Source: Punica granatum (taxonomy: Eukaryota; Streptophyta; Magnoliopsida; Myrtales; Lythraceae). From it: a stretch of DNA of 64,000 bases. The stretch's first letter is position 1, and each line of letters begins with the position of its first letter. The notes beneath the pieces are model-generated. The model searched no databases, had not been told where the DNA came from, and was given only the letters and a program-made list of their open reading frames with translations. Shown here piece by piece: positions 10,861-22,165 of the stretch. The position numbers and the translations under genes are program-made. The stretch spans positions 12,276,001 through 12,340,000 of the forward strand of contig NC_045132.1 of assembly GCF_007655135.1 (NCBI RefSeq). The letters are read 5' to 3'.

Positions 10861-11880
10861 GAGATAAACAAAGCAGTCACTTTGGGCCTTCGCACACTGC
10901 GCGGACCAGGGATCCCCAAGGGAAATGACCGGGTTATCTATTCCAAAACGGTCCCCGATCGGCCCTCCTACAGAACTCAACCGTCCAAGGCGGATTCTTC
11001 TTCAAGCACAGCGGGCGACCAAGCACGCAATCCAAACAGTTCAAGACAACCAACACCAACCGAAGGACGGAAGAGAATGAGGGTACATCTCATGGCAGGC
11101 GTGAACCCGTGTATCCTTTCAGCCTTGGGCAACGTGCTCCCCAAGCTTTCTCTTTTCTCTCTATCACTGTGCAACTCCAAAACGGGTCACAGCCACCCTT
11201 CAATCGGCTACCACAAAGCCAAAATCCTAGACACTTCTTTCCGGGAGTCTAGTCATAACACTCTGGAAATGACTAGACCGAGGTCTGACCAAATTTGAAC
11301 AAAAATTCCCCATGCGGGTTACAAATGCAGCCGCCTTATGGCACCTTGATGAGAAGGGTCCTAAGCTCACTAGCGCGTCGAACAACCGATAGAGCCACTT
11401 GGGCATCGTTGAGAACATCTCGATATGCCCATACTTGGCCAACATGAACCCCGGAGGCCTCGCATCGAGGCCTCTGAAAGCAAGACCCCATTCGCATCAC
11501 TAAAATAAAGACCCCCCACAGGTCGGTCAGGCGAAACTGAAGAGCATGTGTCGCAAAGACATCTTTTTACCTGTGTTCACATATTGTTGGTAACCCCATG
11601 ACTTACTGATAATGCTAAGATCACAGGTACAACAGACACGGGAACTACGGCAAACTCTGATTTCCAACCCCTTGGGATACGTAGGCGCTCCACCCTAGAG
11701 CTCGAGTCCCAATGACAAGACCGGGGCATCCCCAACAAACAGGCAACCTCCCTAATAGCGGGACCAGTCTCCGGCAAATCAATGCCTTCACAGTGGCATA
11801 CCTGATGCCATTGTCCAACAAATTCTTAATCGTGCAACAAATGGCGATCAGCGCCAACCACCGCGTCCCCACGGCATAAC
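10861..11880 (+). other. Non-coding internal sequence of B, nothing recognised
   Basis: I see no conserved protein, tandem repeat or strong hairpin series between the GCAAAA hairpin block and the TTCGC array. The open frames are short and without motifs. Confidence 0.5.
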
Positions 11881-11894
11881 ACCCGCGATATTTA

Positions 11895-12440
11895 CTGCTT
11901 TCCGGACTTCGCGTCCACTTTACTGCTTTCCAGACTTCGCGTCCGCTTTACTGCTTTCAGGACTTCGCATCCCCGGACTTCGCGTCCGATTAACTGCTTT
12001 CAGGACTTCGCATCCGGTTTACTGCTTTCAGGACTTCGCGTCCCCGGACTTCGCGTCCGGTTTACTGCTTTCAGGACTTCCCGTCCCTGGACTTCGCGTC
12101 CGGTTTACTGCTTTCAGGACTTCGCGTCCCCGGACCTCGCGTCCGACTTACTGCTTACAGGACTTCCCGTCCCCGGACCTCGCGTCCGGTTTACTGCTTT
12201 CAGGACTTCGCGTCCGGTTTACTGCTTTCAGGACTTCGCGTCCCCGGACCTCGCGTCTGGTTTACTGCTTTCAGGACTTCGCGTTCGGTTTACTGCTTTC
12301 TGGACTTCGTGTCCACGGACTTCGCGTCCACGGACTTCTAGTCCGGTTTACTACTTCCCGGACTTCGCGTCCACTTTACCGCTTTCCGGACTTCGCGTCC
12401 ACATTTACTGCTTTCCGGACTTCGCGTCCACTTTACATGC
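11895..12440 (+). repeat. Array of GGACTTCGCGTCC hairpins in B internal region
   Basis: The unit is roughly GGACTTCGCGTCC plus GGTTTACTGCTTTCA. It is repeated many times with an irregular period, sometimes with two cores side by side. GGAC/GTCC flank a TTCGC loop, and where the flanks are CC and GG the stem grows to six pairs (CCGGAC/GTCCGG). The spacer TTTACTGCTTTC is shared with the 8.7-9.1 kb array, so the two arrays are related in design. Some copies have changed loops (TTCCC, CTCGC) or stem ends. Confidence 0.82.
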
Positions 12441-12513
12441 TTTCCGCGGGCTTTGGCCCATCACTTACCACTTCACATCCTTCAAATCCCAATCATGCTA
12501 CTATCTCATGACA

Positions 12514-12538
12514 GGGGGGGGGGGGGGGGGGGGGGGGG
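12514..12538 (+). repeat. Run of 25 G
   Basis: There are 25 consecutive G residues about 110 bp before the 3' LTR of B. The matching part of A (near 36780) has no such run. The length may be inexact because of slippage in replication or sequencing. Confidence 0.9.
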
Positions 12539-12634
12539 CGAGCTACCACAGAGAACGACGATAAAAGCGGCCACCGGGACCAAAAGGGTGCCTCTCATGA
12601 TCTTTGGCTACATCCTCTAACTGAGCATGCAACC

Positions 12635-12648
12635 AAAGAGGGGCAAGC
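12635..12648 (+). other. Polypurine tract of element B
   Basis: AAAGAGGGGCAAGC directly precedes the TGTCAGCACC start of the 3' LTR. The identical string precedes the 3' LTR of A (36881-36894). It is the expected primer for plus-strand DNA synthesis. Confidence 0.85.
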
Positions 12649-15600
12649 TGTCAGCACCCCATTTTGGCCCACCAGCTTCCCACGGGAGGACTTCCGACCA
12701 AAGCTCGGGACACTATTCATCATCCGGCAATCAAAGGCGAACGTGCGGTCACGGAACCACGAGCAATAGGAGAAGAGCATGGTCCACCGAGAAAGGCGGA
12801 GGAGAGCCATCAGAAGAACAGATGAACAAGAAATCCCGAAAACGACAGAGCTAGCACTGTGGCACTATTCATCACCGAGTCACTGAAGCACCGAAAGGTG
12901 CCCAATATGGGACTCTAAAAATCCCTCTTAGGGCCAAAGTGACCAATGAAACGTCCGAGCGCATTTCGGAGGCATCCTACTTAAGCCGGGACACCCCCGA
13001 ACATTCACAGACGCCCTCCCAACAAGGCTCCCGGGGCGCCCGATCTACGAACGAACAAACGGCACCTGGAAACAGACCTACACACACCCAAGGACCACCA
13101 GGACCATGAAACAAGATTCAGACTGCGTTTCGGGGTTCATCTTGGTCTCCCGAGTGGATTTTGACCCGGAAATAAGGGGCCCTTTTCTACAAAAAGACAT
13201 AGCCGGAGACCCTTTTAACAAATCGTTAGTGCACGAAATTTGTGCCAATCAATCCCAGGGACCTCAAGGGCTTAGGAGTTAAATCCCGATCGCACTGCAA
13301 AATCTATTTAGGTTTCCCTATTACCATTCCGGTAACAAAAGGGCCCCTTTCACGGGGAATCTTGTGCTCATAGCTCATTCGGGAAAATGTTGACATCCGA
13401 GCTTCGCATCACCCACTCTCAACAACCCCTAGGGGCTAGGAAATCATTTCGGTTCGGACCAAGCAAGTCATACCGATCTCCCGAGTGACGTTTCAATGGT
13501 CACGAACGCCTCCCGACAAGCCTTCGGGACTCATTTTTGACAAACGGAGATCACAGTGGTCTCTGAACACATCAGAACACTCGGGAAACACTGAGAAAGC
13601 CCCGTTCGCGGATTCCTAGGTCATCTCCGGTTATCGATCTCCAGCCGGGGTTGGTGGGTAAACCGTTCTACCCAAAGCACAAAGCACACCGACACGAGCG
13701 GTACAGCACGTAGAGGCGCGAACATGCGACAGAAACGGACAACTTCGCTCCGATCATCCAAACGGAGCAAAACTGGCTTTTAAGTGCCCGGGCTACCCGA
13801 GCATTTACTTACACGGAGCATGTCAATATTAGGCTCATTAAAATCGCATTTGCACATACATCGATAATTCGTTGTTCAAACGAGCCACGAAAATCAAACG
13901 TGCGACCAATCGAGCCCCGAGCTTCTTTCGGCTTTCTTTATAGTCAAGTGGGACCCTTAAGCTAGCCAAGCCAAGCCGAGCCAAGCCAAGCCGCAAGCCA
14001 TGGCTTCTCTCTAGCGGTGACTAAAAGCAAGCCAATTCTCTCCCATCCACCCATTTCCAAATATCTCTTACACCCCATCACTTCTCTTCTTCCATCCATC
14101 ACCTCCCATCAACTTTTCAAGACAACTTCCCCTCTCTAATCCCTCTTAAAAATTCGGATGCCCTAAGCACCCCCTCTAATTGCACTTAAACTCACTAATT
14201 TGGCTCATTAAGGCATCCTATAAGTGCCTAATTGCAAGACACTTTAATCACAACTCCTCTTGCACTCTCTCTCTAGCTTTCTCACTCAAAAACTCTCTCA
14301 AATTCCTCTCAAACTCCAACAATTCGTCCAGCTTTCCCTCAGCCCGAAACCAAGGCAAAATTGCCGGAAAACTCAACCGTTTTCCGGCGACCGCCACTCA
14401 ACTCGAACCAAACTTGACCAAACTTTATATCCCATATGTATTCGACCTCCCGAGTCCATTTCCGGTGTTAGTTTTGCGATTTGAAGCTCCTAGCAGCCCG
14501 AACCAGCTCTGTCCAGAACCGGGTTCAATAGGTGTTTTCACGGCTTCCCGGGCTCCCCGGACATTTCCACTACCTCACGACTATGGCGAGTCGTGCCATC
14601 ATTTCTTAGGGGTTCCTCATGACCCTCACTCTCCCCCGTGACAAGGTGGTCGCATGTCGAGAGCCGCTCAACCGCGCACCACCGCCGTTTCTCTCTTTTC
14701 TCCCTTCACAGATTTTTTCCAGTTTTTACCGGTTTTCTTTGCATCTCTCAGGAAAGTCGACATGTCTAATCTTCACGAAACCACTGCAAGCATGATCCTC
14801 AGTCAGTTAGGAGTCCAATGCCACCGATCTTGCACCAAAAGGCCATCGGGAGCCTCCCGTAGAGTCGTTTCTTCATCGGGTGCCAGTCGGGTTTGTTCCT
14901 CTGGTCGTCTTTTCTAACCCGAACTTCGCAGGAACGCACAGGTCAGCTCGGGTTGAATTTCGCTACGAGCCACCTATCACCATGCTCCTCACTCAGTTAG
15001 GAGTCCACTGCCACCGACCTTACATCAAAAGACCACCGGGAGCCTCCTGTAGAGCCTTTTCTTTGCCGGGTGCCAGTCGGGTCTGTTTGTCCCGACTGGA
15101 TCTGTCTTTTTTTTTATTAACCCGACTTTGTTTTTGATTTCCGGAAAATCTACACATGCTCTCCTTCCGAAACCACCGCAGGCATGATCCTCAGTGAGTT
15201 AGGAGTCCAATGCCACTGACCTTGCAGCAAAATACCACCGGGAGCCTCCGGGACAGCCATTTCTTTCTGACCTGCCCAGTCGGGTCAGTTCCGCCCAGTC
15301 GGTTCTGTTTTCTGCTAGCTAACCCGACTTTGTTTTCGATTTCCAGAAAATCTACGCATACTCTCCTTCCGAAACCACCACAGGCGCGATCCTTAGTCTC
15401 TTGGGAATCCAACGCAACTGGCCCCGCGCAAAAATTCCATCCTGATCAACCGGTACAGCCCCGACAAGCCGGACTGCCAGTCGGGTCTGTCGCCGACCCG
15501 ACTTCACTGACTCGGGTCTGTTCGTTCCAGGGGGCAAAATCGACTTCCCGAAGCCATTTTTCTGACTTTCCTCGACTTTTCCCGCATCCCGGGGATAGGT

Positions 15601-18180
15601 ATAATCATTCCCGACTTAGAGAAGTTAGGACTTTTACGTTTTCTTTGCGTTTGTGGGGAGATAAGGAGGTCCATGACCGATTCGCATGCAAGTTCATGTT
15701 TTTATGTGTCTTTTACATCGTATTATGCATGTATTCATCGTATGTAGTGCTAGCATGTCGGGAAATAGTTTGAATCGGAGTCGAGGAGACCTCGTTGGCT
15801 CGAGCAAGCCAAAGGAACCTCTCAGCCTCACCCCAAGGGAGGTGGCCGAGAGCCCCTCTTGGCTTCCTCGGGCCATGGATGGCCTCCTTTCCCCGACTCA
15901 AGTCGTTTCCCGAGTTTTTACATTTTTCGCTTTCCATGAGTCGGTGCCGTTTTATCGATTCCTCTAAATATCGTGTTTGTGCTTGTTTGTATGCTTAATT
16001 GCGTTTCTAAGATCATGGCGGCACCGGCTATGTAAAAAATGTACGTTATCATCGTGTTTGATGTTTTATGCATGCAAGAAACGGTCAAAATCGATTCTTG
16101 GAGTTGATTGTAATCACAATTTTCATTTAATCGTTGGTTTCATGTTAATTCATATGCTAGATACGTTAATATCGAACAATCATTTCATTGATCCATAACA
16201 ATTGAGGTTTGAGGTCTCAATCATTAAACCAATCCCACAAACGGGTCAAATGGGACGTATCATTCGGCTAATTAAAACACTTGGACTAAACAATTGGGCA
16301 AATTGATTATTAATTCATAAACGCATCGATGATTTACGGAACGGCGAGAATGCCCTTTTCCATTAAAAGCTCACAATTTCAAAACACCGGGACACGTAAC
16401 ACGAATAGAATAGACGTCTAACGAGTACTCGCGTGCTATGACTCGAGTCCGGGCCCGATTTGAGGCAGCTCGAGTCAAGACGCGCGAGTCCTTCTTGGAC
16501 TTTTTCGTGTGACGCGATCTCCAATTTATACACGAACATTGCAATTTTATCATCCAAGGGCATAATCGTCATTCCATGATTCACCGATACCCTAGGCGTT
16601 AGGGAGTTGGAAACACTTCGATCTATGAAAGAAAAGGGCAACCCGTTCGGGTGCGAGTTTCATTCGCACGGCCCATTCCGTTCACTTTCGGTGTTTCTAT
16701 CTTCCTATCGTAGATTCGGTGGTGAACATTTTATTTCAGTTACAAAAAAAGAAAAACCGGATTAATCATGCATTTGGCTTAATCAAACATTAGATAATGG
16801 ATAAGCAGAATGATAGATTCCAACCTAGAGTCAAAACACGAGTTTGGCTAATTCGGTGAAACTGCAGTGTCACCTCACTAAATAAGAGTCTTAAAACAAA
16901 CACACATGTAATTGGCTTAGAACCCTATTCTAATCCACCATCTATGTTTGCCTAGGTTAGATACATTGTTTGCTAACCAACCCCGGTTAATAACTGATTA
17001 AATCACGTACATTCGGCCTAATACACAACTTGTCTGTATTCACCGATACTTATCAGTTGTTGTCTGTATTTCATCAGTTTTATCAGTTTTCTTCTGTTTT
17101 ATTCTTGCTTTTGCTGATTTGTCGCTATTCGGGCCCGAGCCCATAGGTTACGTGTTACACGGGGACCAATGCCCCAAACCACCGAACACGAGGTCCAACG
17201 CCTCCTAATTCACCGAGCGCGTACAACCCGAGTGCGGAATGGGATCTAGCCTCGATTCACCGTTACACTCCGAACACGGCCTATGTGGAAGGCAATTTGG
17301 ATTGGGCGTGTGAAATGGATCTAGATATCACCCGGGAGCTCGATCGGCCCAACAGTTACAGTGGGAATCAACCGATTCTCCTGCAAACCGTTGGATCGAT
17401 CGGACCCGACCCCCGGCTCCTTGAGCCCGCGTTGCCTTAGTTCACTTATCGGTTATTCAAAATACACGGTGAGCCGGAGCGGAATAGTGGCCCAATGCAA
17501 ACCGTTCGGGATCCATTTACTTATTCGGTTATACTTTGTAATTGTTCGAGAGAACATTGTGAGGATTCTATTTGTATGTTCATTCATCTCCTTGTAAGGA
17601 TCCCCGATCGGTGAGCGAGAGGTCCGAGTGCTGGATCGGTTAAGTTGGTTTATCGCCACCAAAGGGTGAGTAAGCTCGGATACTCGTGGTTTCGGTTCAC
17701 GCAGAGAATCGACCATCACGGTTCGATGAACTGTAACGCTAAGATAGTGAACCGACTCCTCGATGCACAAGCCTACTCATCTTTCGGACTCTTGGCCCAA
17801 CTTGATAAATTCATTGAATTTACGGTGTCAAAACGGGCGAGTCGAGCGCAACTCTAAATCACGCGGTAAATAAACAAAATGGCAAGCCTAGCAAGCTGGA
17901 GCACCGAAAAGGCGTGCGGGATATCGGCCTGCACGTAATAGAACCCCCGAATTCGGAATTTCCGGTTCCGTACGACCATTGCCTTAGCATTTAGGTGTAC
18001 CCCGTACCCCTAGACCCAGGCGACTCAACGGCCCTCTACCTACGGGTCGTAAATAGTAAGTGGCGACTCCTTCTCACACGTGTCCGTCGCGCATCCCCAC
18101 GGGAAGGTGGATACTCCCAAGCCGCGTTGCATAGGCTTCGCGCATGCGTGCCCCGACGAGATGAAATTCGGGTGCGCACA
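12649..18180 (+). repeat. 3' LTR of element B
   Basis: This is a direct copy of 1442-6977 with scattered single-base differences and small indels. It starts TGTCAGCACCCC and ends GGTGCGCACA. It repeats the same internal features: a TATA-like box at 14219-14224 and the ~200-bp repeats near 14781-15546. No gene is visible in it. It is followed directly by GTAGT. Confidence 0.93.
14219..14224 (+). promoter_or_regulatory. Candidate TATA box in B 3' LTR
   Basis: TATAAG is the counterpart of 3013-3018. A promoter here would read out into the interrupted element C. Confidence 0.4.
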
Positions 18181-18185
18181 GTAGT
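18181..18185. repeat. Target site duplication GTAGT, right side of element B
   Basis: It is identical to 1437-1441. Counting only one of the two copies, the minus-strand reading frame of C passes across the insertion point without a shift. Confidence 0.92.
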
Positions 18186-18894
18186 GAACGTCGTCTTGAT
18201 CTTGTTTTCCTTGGCCATCCGAATTTGGTTGTATCCGGAGAAGCTGTCCATGAAAGGGAACTGGGCGTGGCGCGCCGTGTTATCGACTAGTATGTCGATG
18301 TGGGGCAAGGGAAAGTTGTCTTTGGGGCTGGCCTTATTGAGGTCCCGATAGTCGACGCAGACTCGAACCCTTCCATCTTTCTTTTCCACCGGCACAATGT
18401 TTGCCACCCACTCGGAATAGTTACAGACCTCGAGAAAGCCCGCATTGATCTGCTTGACAACCTCCTCCTTGATGCGTAGAAGGAGGCTTGCCCGTTGCCG
18501 TCGCAATTGTTGCCGCTTGGGCGGGAACTTTTCCGTGTCTAGCGGGAGGAAGTGCTTTACTATCGACGGGTCTAGCCCCGACATGTCGGCGTAGGACCAG
18601 GCGAAGACTTCTTGATACCTGGTCAGGAAATCGATCATTCGGACCCGTTGTGTTGAGTCGAGGCTCGTACCGATTTTTAGGATGCGGGATTCCTCTTCAG
18701 TGCCCACGTTGATCTCTTCTGTTGGCTCAAGCGAGGTGAGCTGGCGATCCTCGAGGCGGCGCAAACTCTCTTCTATCTCAGTCACTAGACTGTCTTCGTC
18801 GAGCCCTTCCCCGAAGTATATGGGTCCGGGCTCTCCGAGACAATCTTTGGATGGGTTCGAATCGACGCGTCGAATATTTGGATTCGAGTGGAGC
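18186..18894 (-). pseudogene. Element C pol, proximal part: start of reverse transcriptase
   Basis: Read from 18894 down, the frame begins just after a candidate splice acceptor. It gives an acidic linker (IYFGEGLDEDS), then the RT entry region with LDPSIVKHFLPLDTEKFPPK, WVANIVPVEKKDGRVRVCVD, YRDLNKASPKDNFPLP and the DSFSGYNQI motif. It stops at the B insertion and resumes at 1436. This is the fingers and first palm part of a Tat/Ogre-type RT. It lines up closely with 31181-31890 of A. No stop is seen in this segment. Confidence 0.88.
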
Positions 18895-19106
18895 CTGGAG
18901 AATTGAAAGAACCGTCTTAGAAAATTTAGAATGGTATGAACAAGAGAGTAGGGAAGGGAGAATGGAATAGACAAGGATTCAAAAAATGCATATAGGGAAT
19001 TCATTGATAGTATGGATCTGAAGCCATAACAGAGTTCCCTCTTCCGTCGTGTGGCCTACGGCTACGCCGACACGCGGGACACATCTCATACATAGATAAA
19101 TCTTAC
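18895..19106 (-). other. Candidate intron between protease and RT of element C
   Basis: On the minus strand the gag-protease frame ends GCC GAT GTG TAA. A GTAAGA donor starts at 19106, overlapping that stop. An acceptor TTCAATTCTCCAG ends at 18895 after a pyrimidine-rich stretch. Removing the 212 bases would leave the two frames in register. Element A has a donor and acceptor at the same two sites (30990-31180). Ogre elements are known for an intron at exactly this point. Confidence 0.68.
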
Positions 19107-19413
19107 ACATCGGCGATCACAGCCGAATAGCGCAGGACTGAGGTCCAGTTGTTAAGCTCCTCGTTTTCCTGCGCCGGGCGGATGTGAACCCCTGAAGGAA
19201 TCTCCTCGGTGACGGCATACACGGTTGGCAAAGCGTCGGTCGTGTCATCGAAGTCCGAGGAAGGGCCGTCAGAGGTGCTCCCGATGATGAGTGGAGGCCC
19301 GGGGAAGAAATGTGATAGCGGGGGGACGGGAATGCCCCTGTTGAGCCTACCATAGTGCTTGGCGAGGCGTTGGAGATGGTTGCCCCGGCGGGCCTCAATA
19401 ATTTCATGGCAGG
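19107..19413 (-). pseudogene. Element C gag-protease, C-terminal tail
   Basis: Minus-strand sequence running from the A insertion (19413) down to the VIADV-stop end. It includes ARRGNHLQRLAKHYGRLNRG, IPVPPLSHFFPGPP and VYAVTEEIPSGVHIRP, closely parallel to the tail of A's gag-protease (about 30670-30990). It continues the frame that ends at 42695 on the other side of A. The tail has no domain I recognise but is well kept in both elements. Confidence 0.85.
19409..19413. repeat. Target site duplication GCAGG, left side of element A
   Basis: GCAGG precedes the TGTCAGCACC start of the 5' LTR of A and recurs at 42690-42694 after its 3' LTR. Confidence 0.92.
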
Positions 19414-21017
19414 TGTCAGCACCCCATTTTGGCTCACCATTCCAAACAACGATATCAGCAATGATCCAAGCCACAACTTGAGCAGAATACAGAAAACAGC
19501 TCGGCAGAGCAAGAAATCACTATTTATCCTCAAGTCGGCAAAATTGAGCTAATGATCCATGGATGTGACAGAAGGACTCCAGGGGTCACCAAAAGGCAAC
19601 AGAGCGACCAGAGAGCTCAACAATGTCCAAAACCGGCATTTTCAATATATCACACGGACGATACTATTTTCCGATAGTTCGCTCGGTCGTCGGAAAATAG
19701 CCAATGTTGGACTCCAAAAATCCACTTCAATGCCAAATAGATGAAAAGTGTCCCCAAAGGCATTTTGCAAATCATCTGCTCTATACAGAACAACTTTCTG
19801 TATACAGACAACTTTTCAGCGGAAGTCCAAAAATGCCGGTTTCCTAGAGAAAAGTTAATTCCAAATATCAAACGCGGCCATGCCCCACCAGCACACAGAG
19901 CATGAACAATGCTTCAGATTGTCTCTTGGAAGTCACACAGACACTTCAAATGACTTCCGAGCGGCAAAACAAGCATACCCTTCTTCAGAAGAGCATAGCC
20001 GGAGACTGGTCTGATGGAATTATGGCATACAAAGTTCATACCGCATTGCCCTAAAAACTCTAGCGAACATTCGCAATTGGGCAAAACAGACAGCGAAACG
20101 CTTATCAGTTTCCCGAGTAACCTCCGAGGAGCGGAAATGGCCATTTTCAGTGAAAATGCATATCCGGAGGTTCTTTTTACAGAAACTTGATGCCGGGTGT
20201 CTATCCTACACCATGCTAGTCTTCTCAGGGCTCAACGTGGAATCGTCGGAATAAATCACACGACTTATCTAGACCTCCCGAACAGTGCTTTAGAGGTCTC
20301 AGATACACTTTTCAAGTCATTGGAGGTCTGACCTTGACAAACAGAGATTACAGTAATCTCCGGAGTACCCAAGCAACTCAAAAGTCATCCTGAGAAATCC
20401 AGTTTCGGTCTCCTAGGACGTCTCCGGCCCCACGTTAGCATTATCGGCTCAAGGGATAATTGTTCACGTTGTCTGACAACTTATGTCAAAATGACCAACG
20501 TGAGATGCAGATACGAGATATGCTGTCAGAAGCGCACAACTTCGCCTTGGTCACTTGCAATGAGCAAAACCGGCTTCCGAGCCTCACACACGTCCAGGAC
20601 ATTTCTCTATGAAAAATGTCAATCTCGGGCTCATTAACTCCGTTTTCACGTGTGTATCGACAATTCGACGTTCAATTCGAACCACGAACTTCGAATACGC
20701 AACCAATTGAGACCCGAGTCTTTTCCCGGTTTCTCCTCACGAGCCGTGGGACCCACGGGCTGCCCAAGGGCAACCGCCCTTTGCCCCAAAACTTTCGGCC
20801 TTTTCCTCTTCCTCTCTTGCCCTCACCTAGCCCAAAATATCTTTGGTCTTTCTAGTCAACACTCAAGCCATTAACTCCATCTCCATTAATGCTTCTTGGC
20901 TCTTCCTCATCAAGATACATGGAGGACATTCATCCTCATCTCCATTAGGGCAACCGACTTTTGCTAATGAGGCCCTTAATGGTGCTTTGTTTTGCTTAAT
21001 TGCTCATTAGCTTCACA

Positions 21018-21024
21018 TATATAT
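21018..21024 (+). promoter_or_regulatory. Candidate TATA box in A 5' LTR
   Basis: TATATAT in TTCACATATATATTGC lies at the same relative place as the boxes in B and F. Pyrimidine-rich TTTCTCCCTCTAG follows about 55 bp downstream. Confidence 0.42.
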
Positions 21025-21355
21025 TGCATACTTGTCATTAAGTTAATCATTCATGAAGCACACATGATCTTGCTAGTTTCTCCCTCTAGAAAATGCTCTC
21101 AACTTCTTAGGAACCAGCAGCAAGCAAATAACTTCATGAAAACCGAAAACCAAGCCAAATATCCTTAGAGTTTAGGTCAGGATCCATAGCGGGCACTATT
21201 CCGACTTATATCCAAAATTCCTCAAACTTCATGGACGACATGTTTCGAACCCAAGAATTCCATTTATGAACCCAATTTTTTTGTTTGAAGTCATTTGCTC
21301 ATCGTTTTGGGTCGTTTTAATCATTTCGGATGAAGTTGGAGCTCTCGGGTGAACA

Positions 21356-22165
21356 GTGACGCGTCACCAGCGTCACCAGCGCCACCAGCGCCCGTCACCG
21401 AGCACCCCAGCGTCCGTCATCGAGCACGCCCGTGCCTGTCACCAGCACCCGTCACCAGCGCCACCAGCGCCTGTCACCGAGCACCCCAGCGTCCGTCATC
21501 GAGCACGCCCGTGCTTGTCCCCAGCGCCCGTCACGGAGCACCCCAGCGTCCGTCATCGAGCACGCCCGTGCTTGTCACCAGCGCCCGTCACCGAGCACCC
21601 CAGCGTCCTTCATCGAGCACGCCCGTGCTTGTCACCAGCGCCCGTCACCGAGCACCCCAGCGTCCTTCATCGAGCACGCCCGTGCTTGTCACCAGCGCCC
21701 GTCACCGAGCACCCCAGCGTCCTTCATCGAGCACGCCCGTGCTTGTCACCAGCGCCCGTCACCGAGCACCCCAGCGTCCTTCATCGAGCACGCCCGTGCT
21801 TGTCACCAGCGCCCGTCACCGAGCACCCCAGCGTCCTTGATCGAGCACGCCCGTGCTTGTCACCAGCGCCCGTCACCGAGCACCCCAGCGTCCTTCATCG
21901 AGCACGCCCGTGCTTGTCACCAGCGCCCGTCACCGAGCACCCCAGCGTCCTTCATCGAGCACGCCCGTGCTTGTCACCAGCGCCCATCACCGAGCACCCC
22001 AGCGTCCGTCATCGAGCACGCCCGTGCCCGTCACCAGCGCTCGTCACCAGCGCCACCAGCGCCTGTCATCAGCGCCACCAGCGCCCGTTACCAGTGTCGC
22101 CAGCGCCTGTCATCGTGCCTGCCGTCACCCGTCATCGTGCCCGACGCCCGTCACCTTGCTTGACC
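21356..22165 (+). repeat. 57-bp minisatellite in A 5' LTR
   Basis: About 14 GC-rich units are built from CACCAGCGCCCGTCACCGAG and CACCCCAGCGTCC, then TCATCGAGCACGCCCGTGCT. The middle units are nearly identical. Because 57 is a multiple of three, several frames stay open for hundreds of codons (rich in S, P, A, R and H) without being genes. The 3' LTR has a longer and more varied array. Confidence 0.93.

Larger units (their letters stand above)
1442..18180 (+). mobile_element. Element B: large non-autonomous LTR retrotransposon (LARD-like) of the Ogre/Tat group
   Basis: B has two near-identical LTRs of 5536 and 5532 bp in direct orientation with TGT...ACA ends. A primer binding site follows the first LTR, a polypurine tract precedes the second, and GTAGT is duplicated on both flanks. 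The internal region (6978-12648, 5.67 kb) has no gag, protease, RT or integrase on either strand. It holds repeat and hairpin arrays. The primer site, about 150 bp of leader and a hairpin block near 10.7 kb match element A. Its LTR matches that of C and of D. It therefore fits a large retrotransposon derivative moved in trans by an autonomous relative. It was inserted into the reverse transcriptase of C. The close LTR match suggests a fairly recent insertion. Confidence 0.92.

Noticed and set aside
21356..22165. CRISPR-like regular repeats
   Set aside because: The 57-bp units adjoin without unique spacers. This is a minisatellite in a plant LTR.
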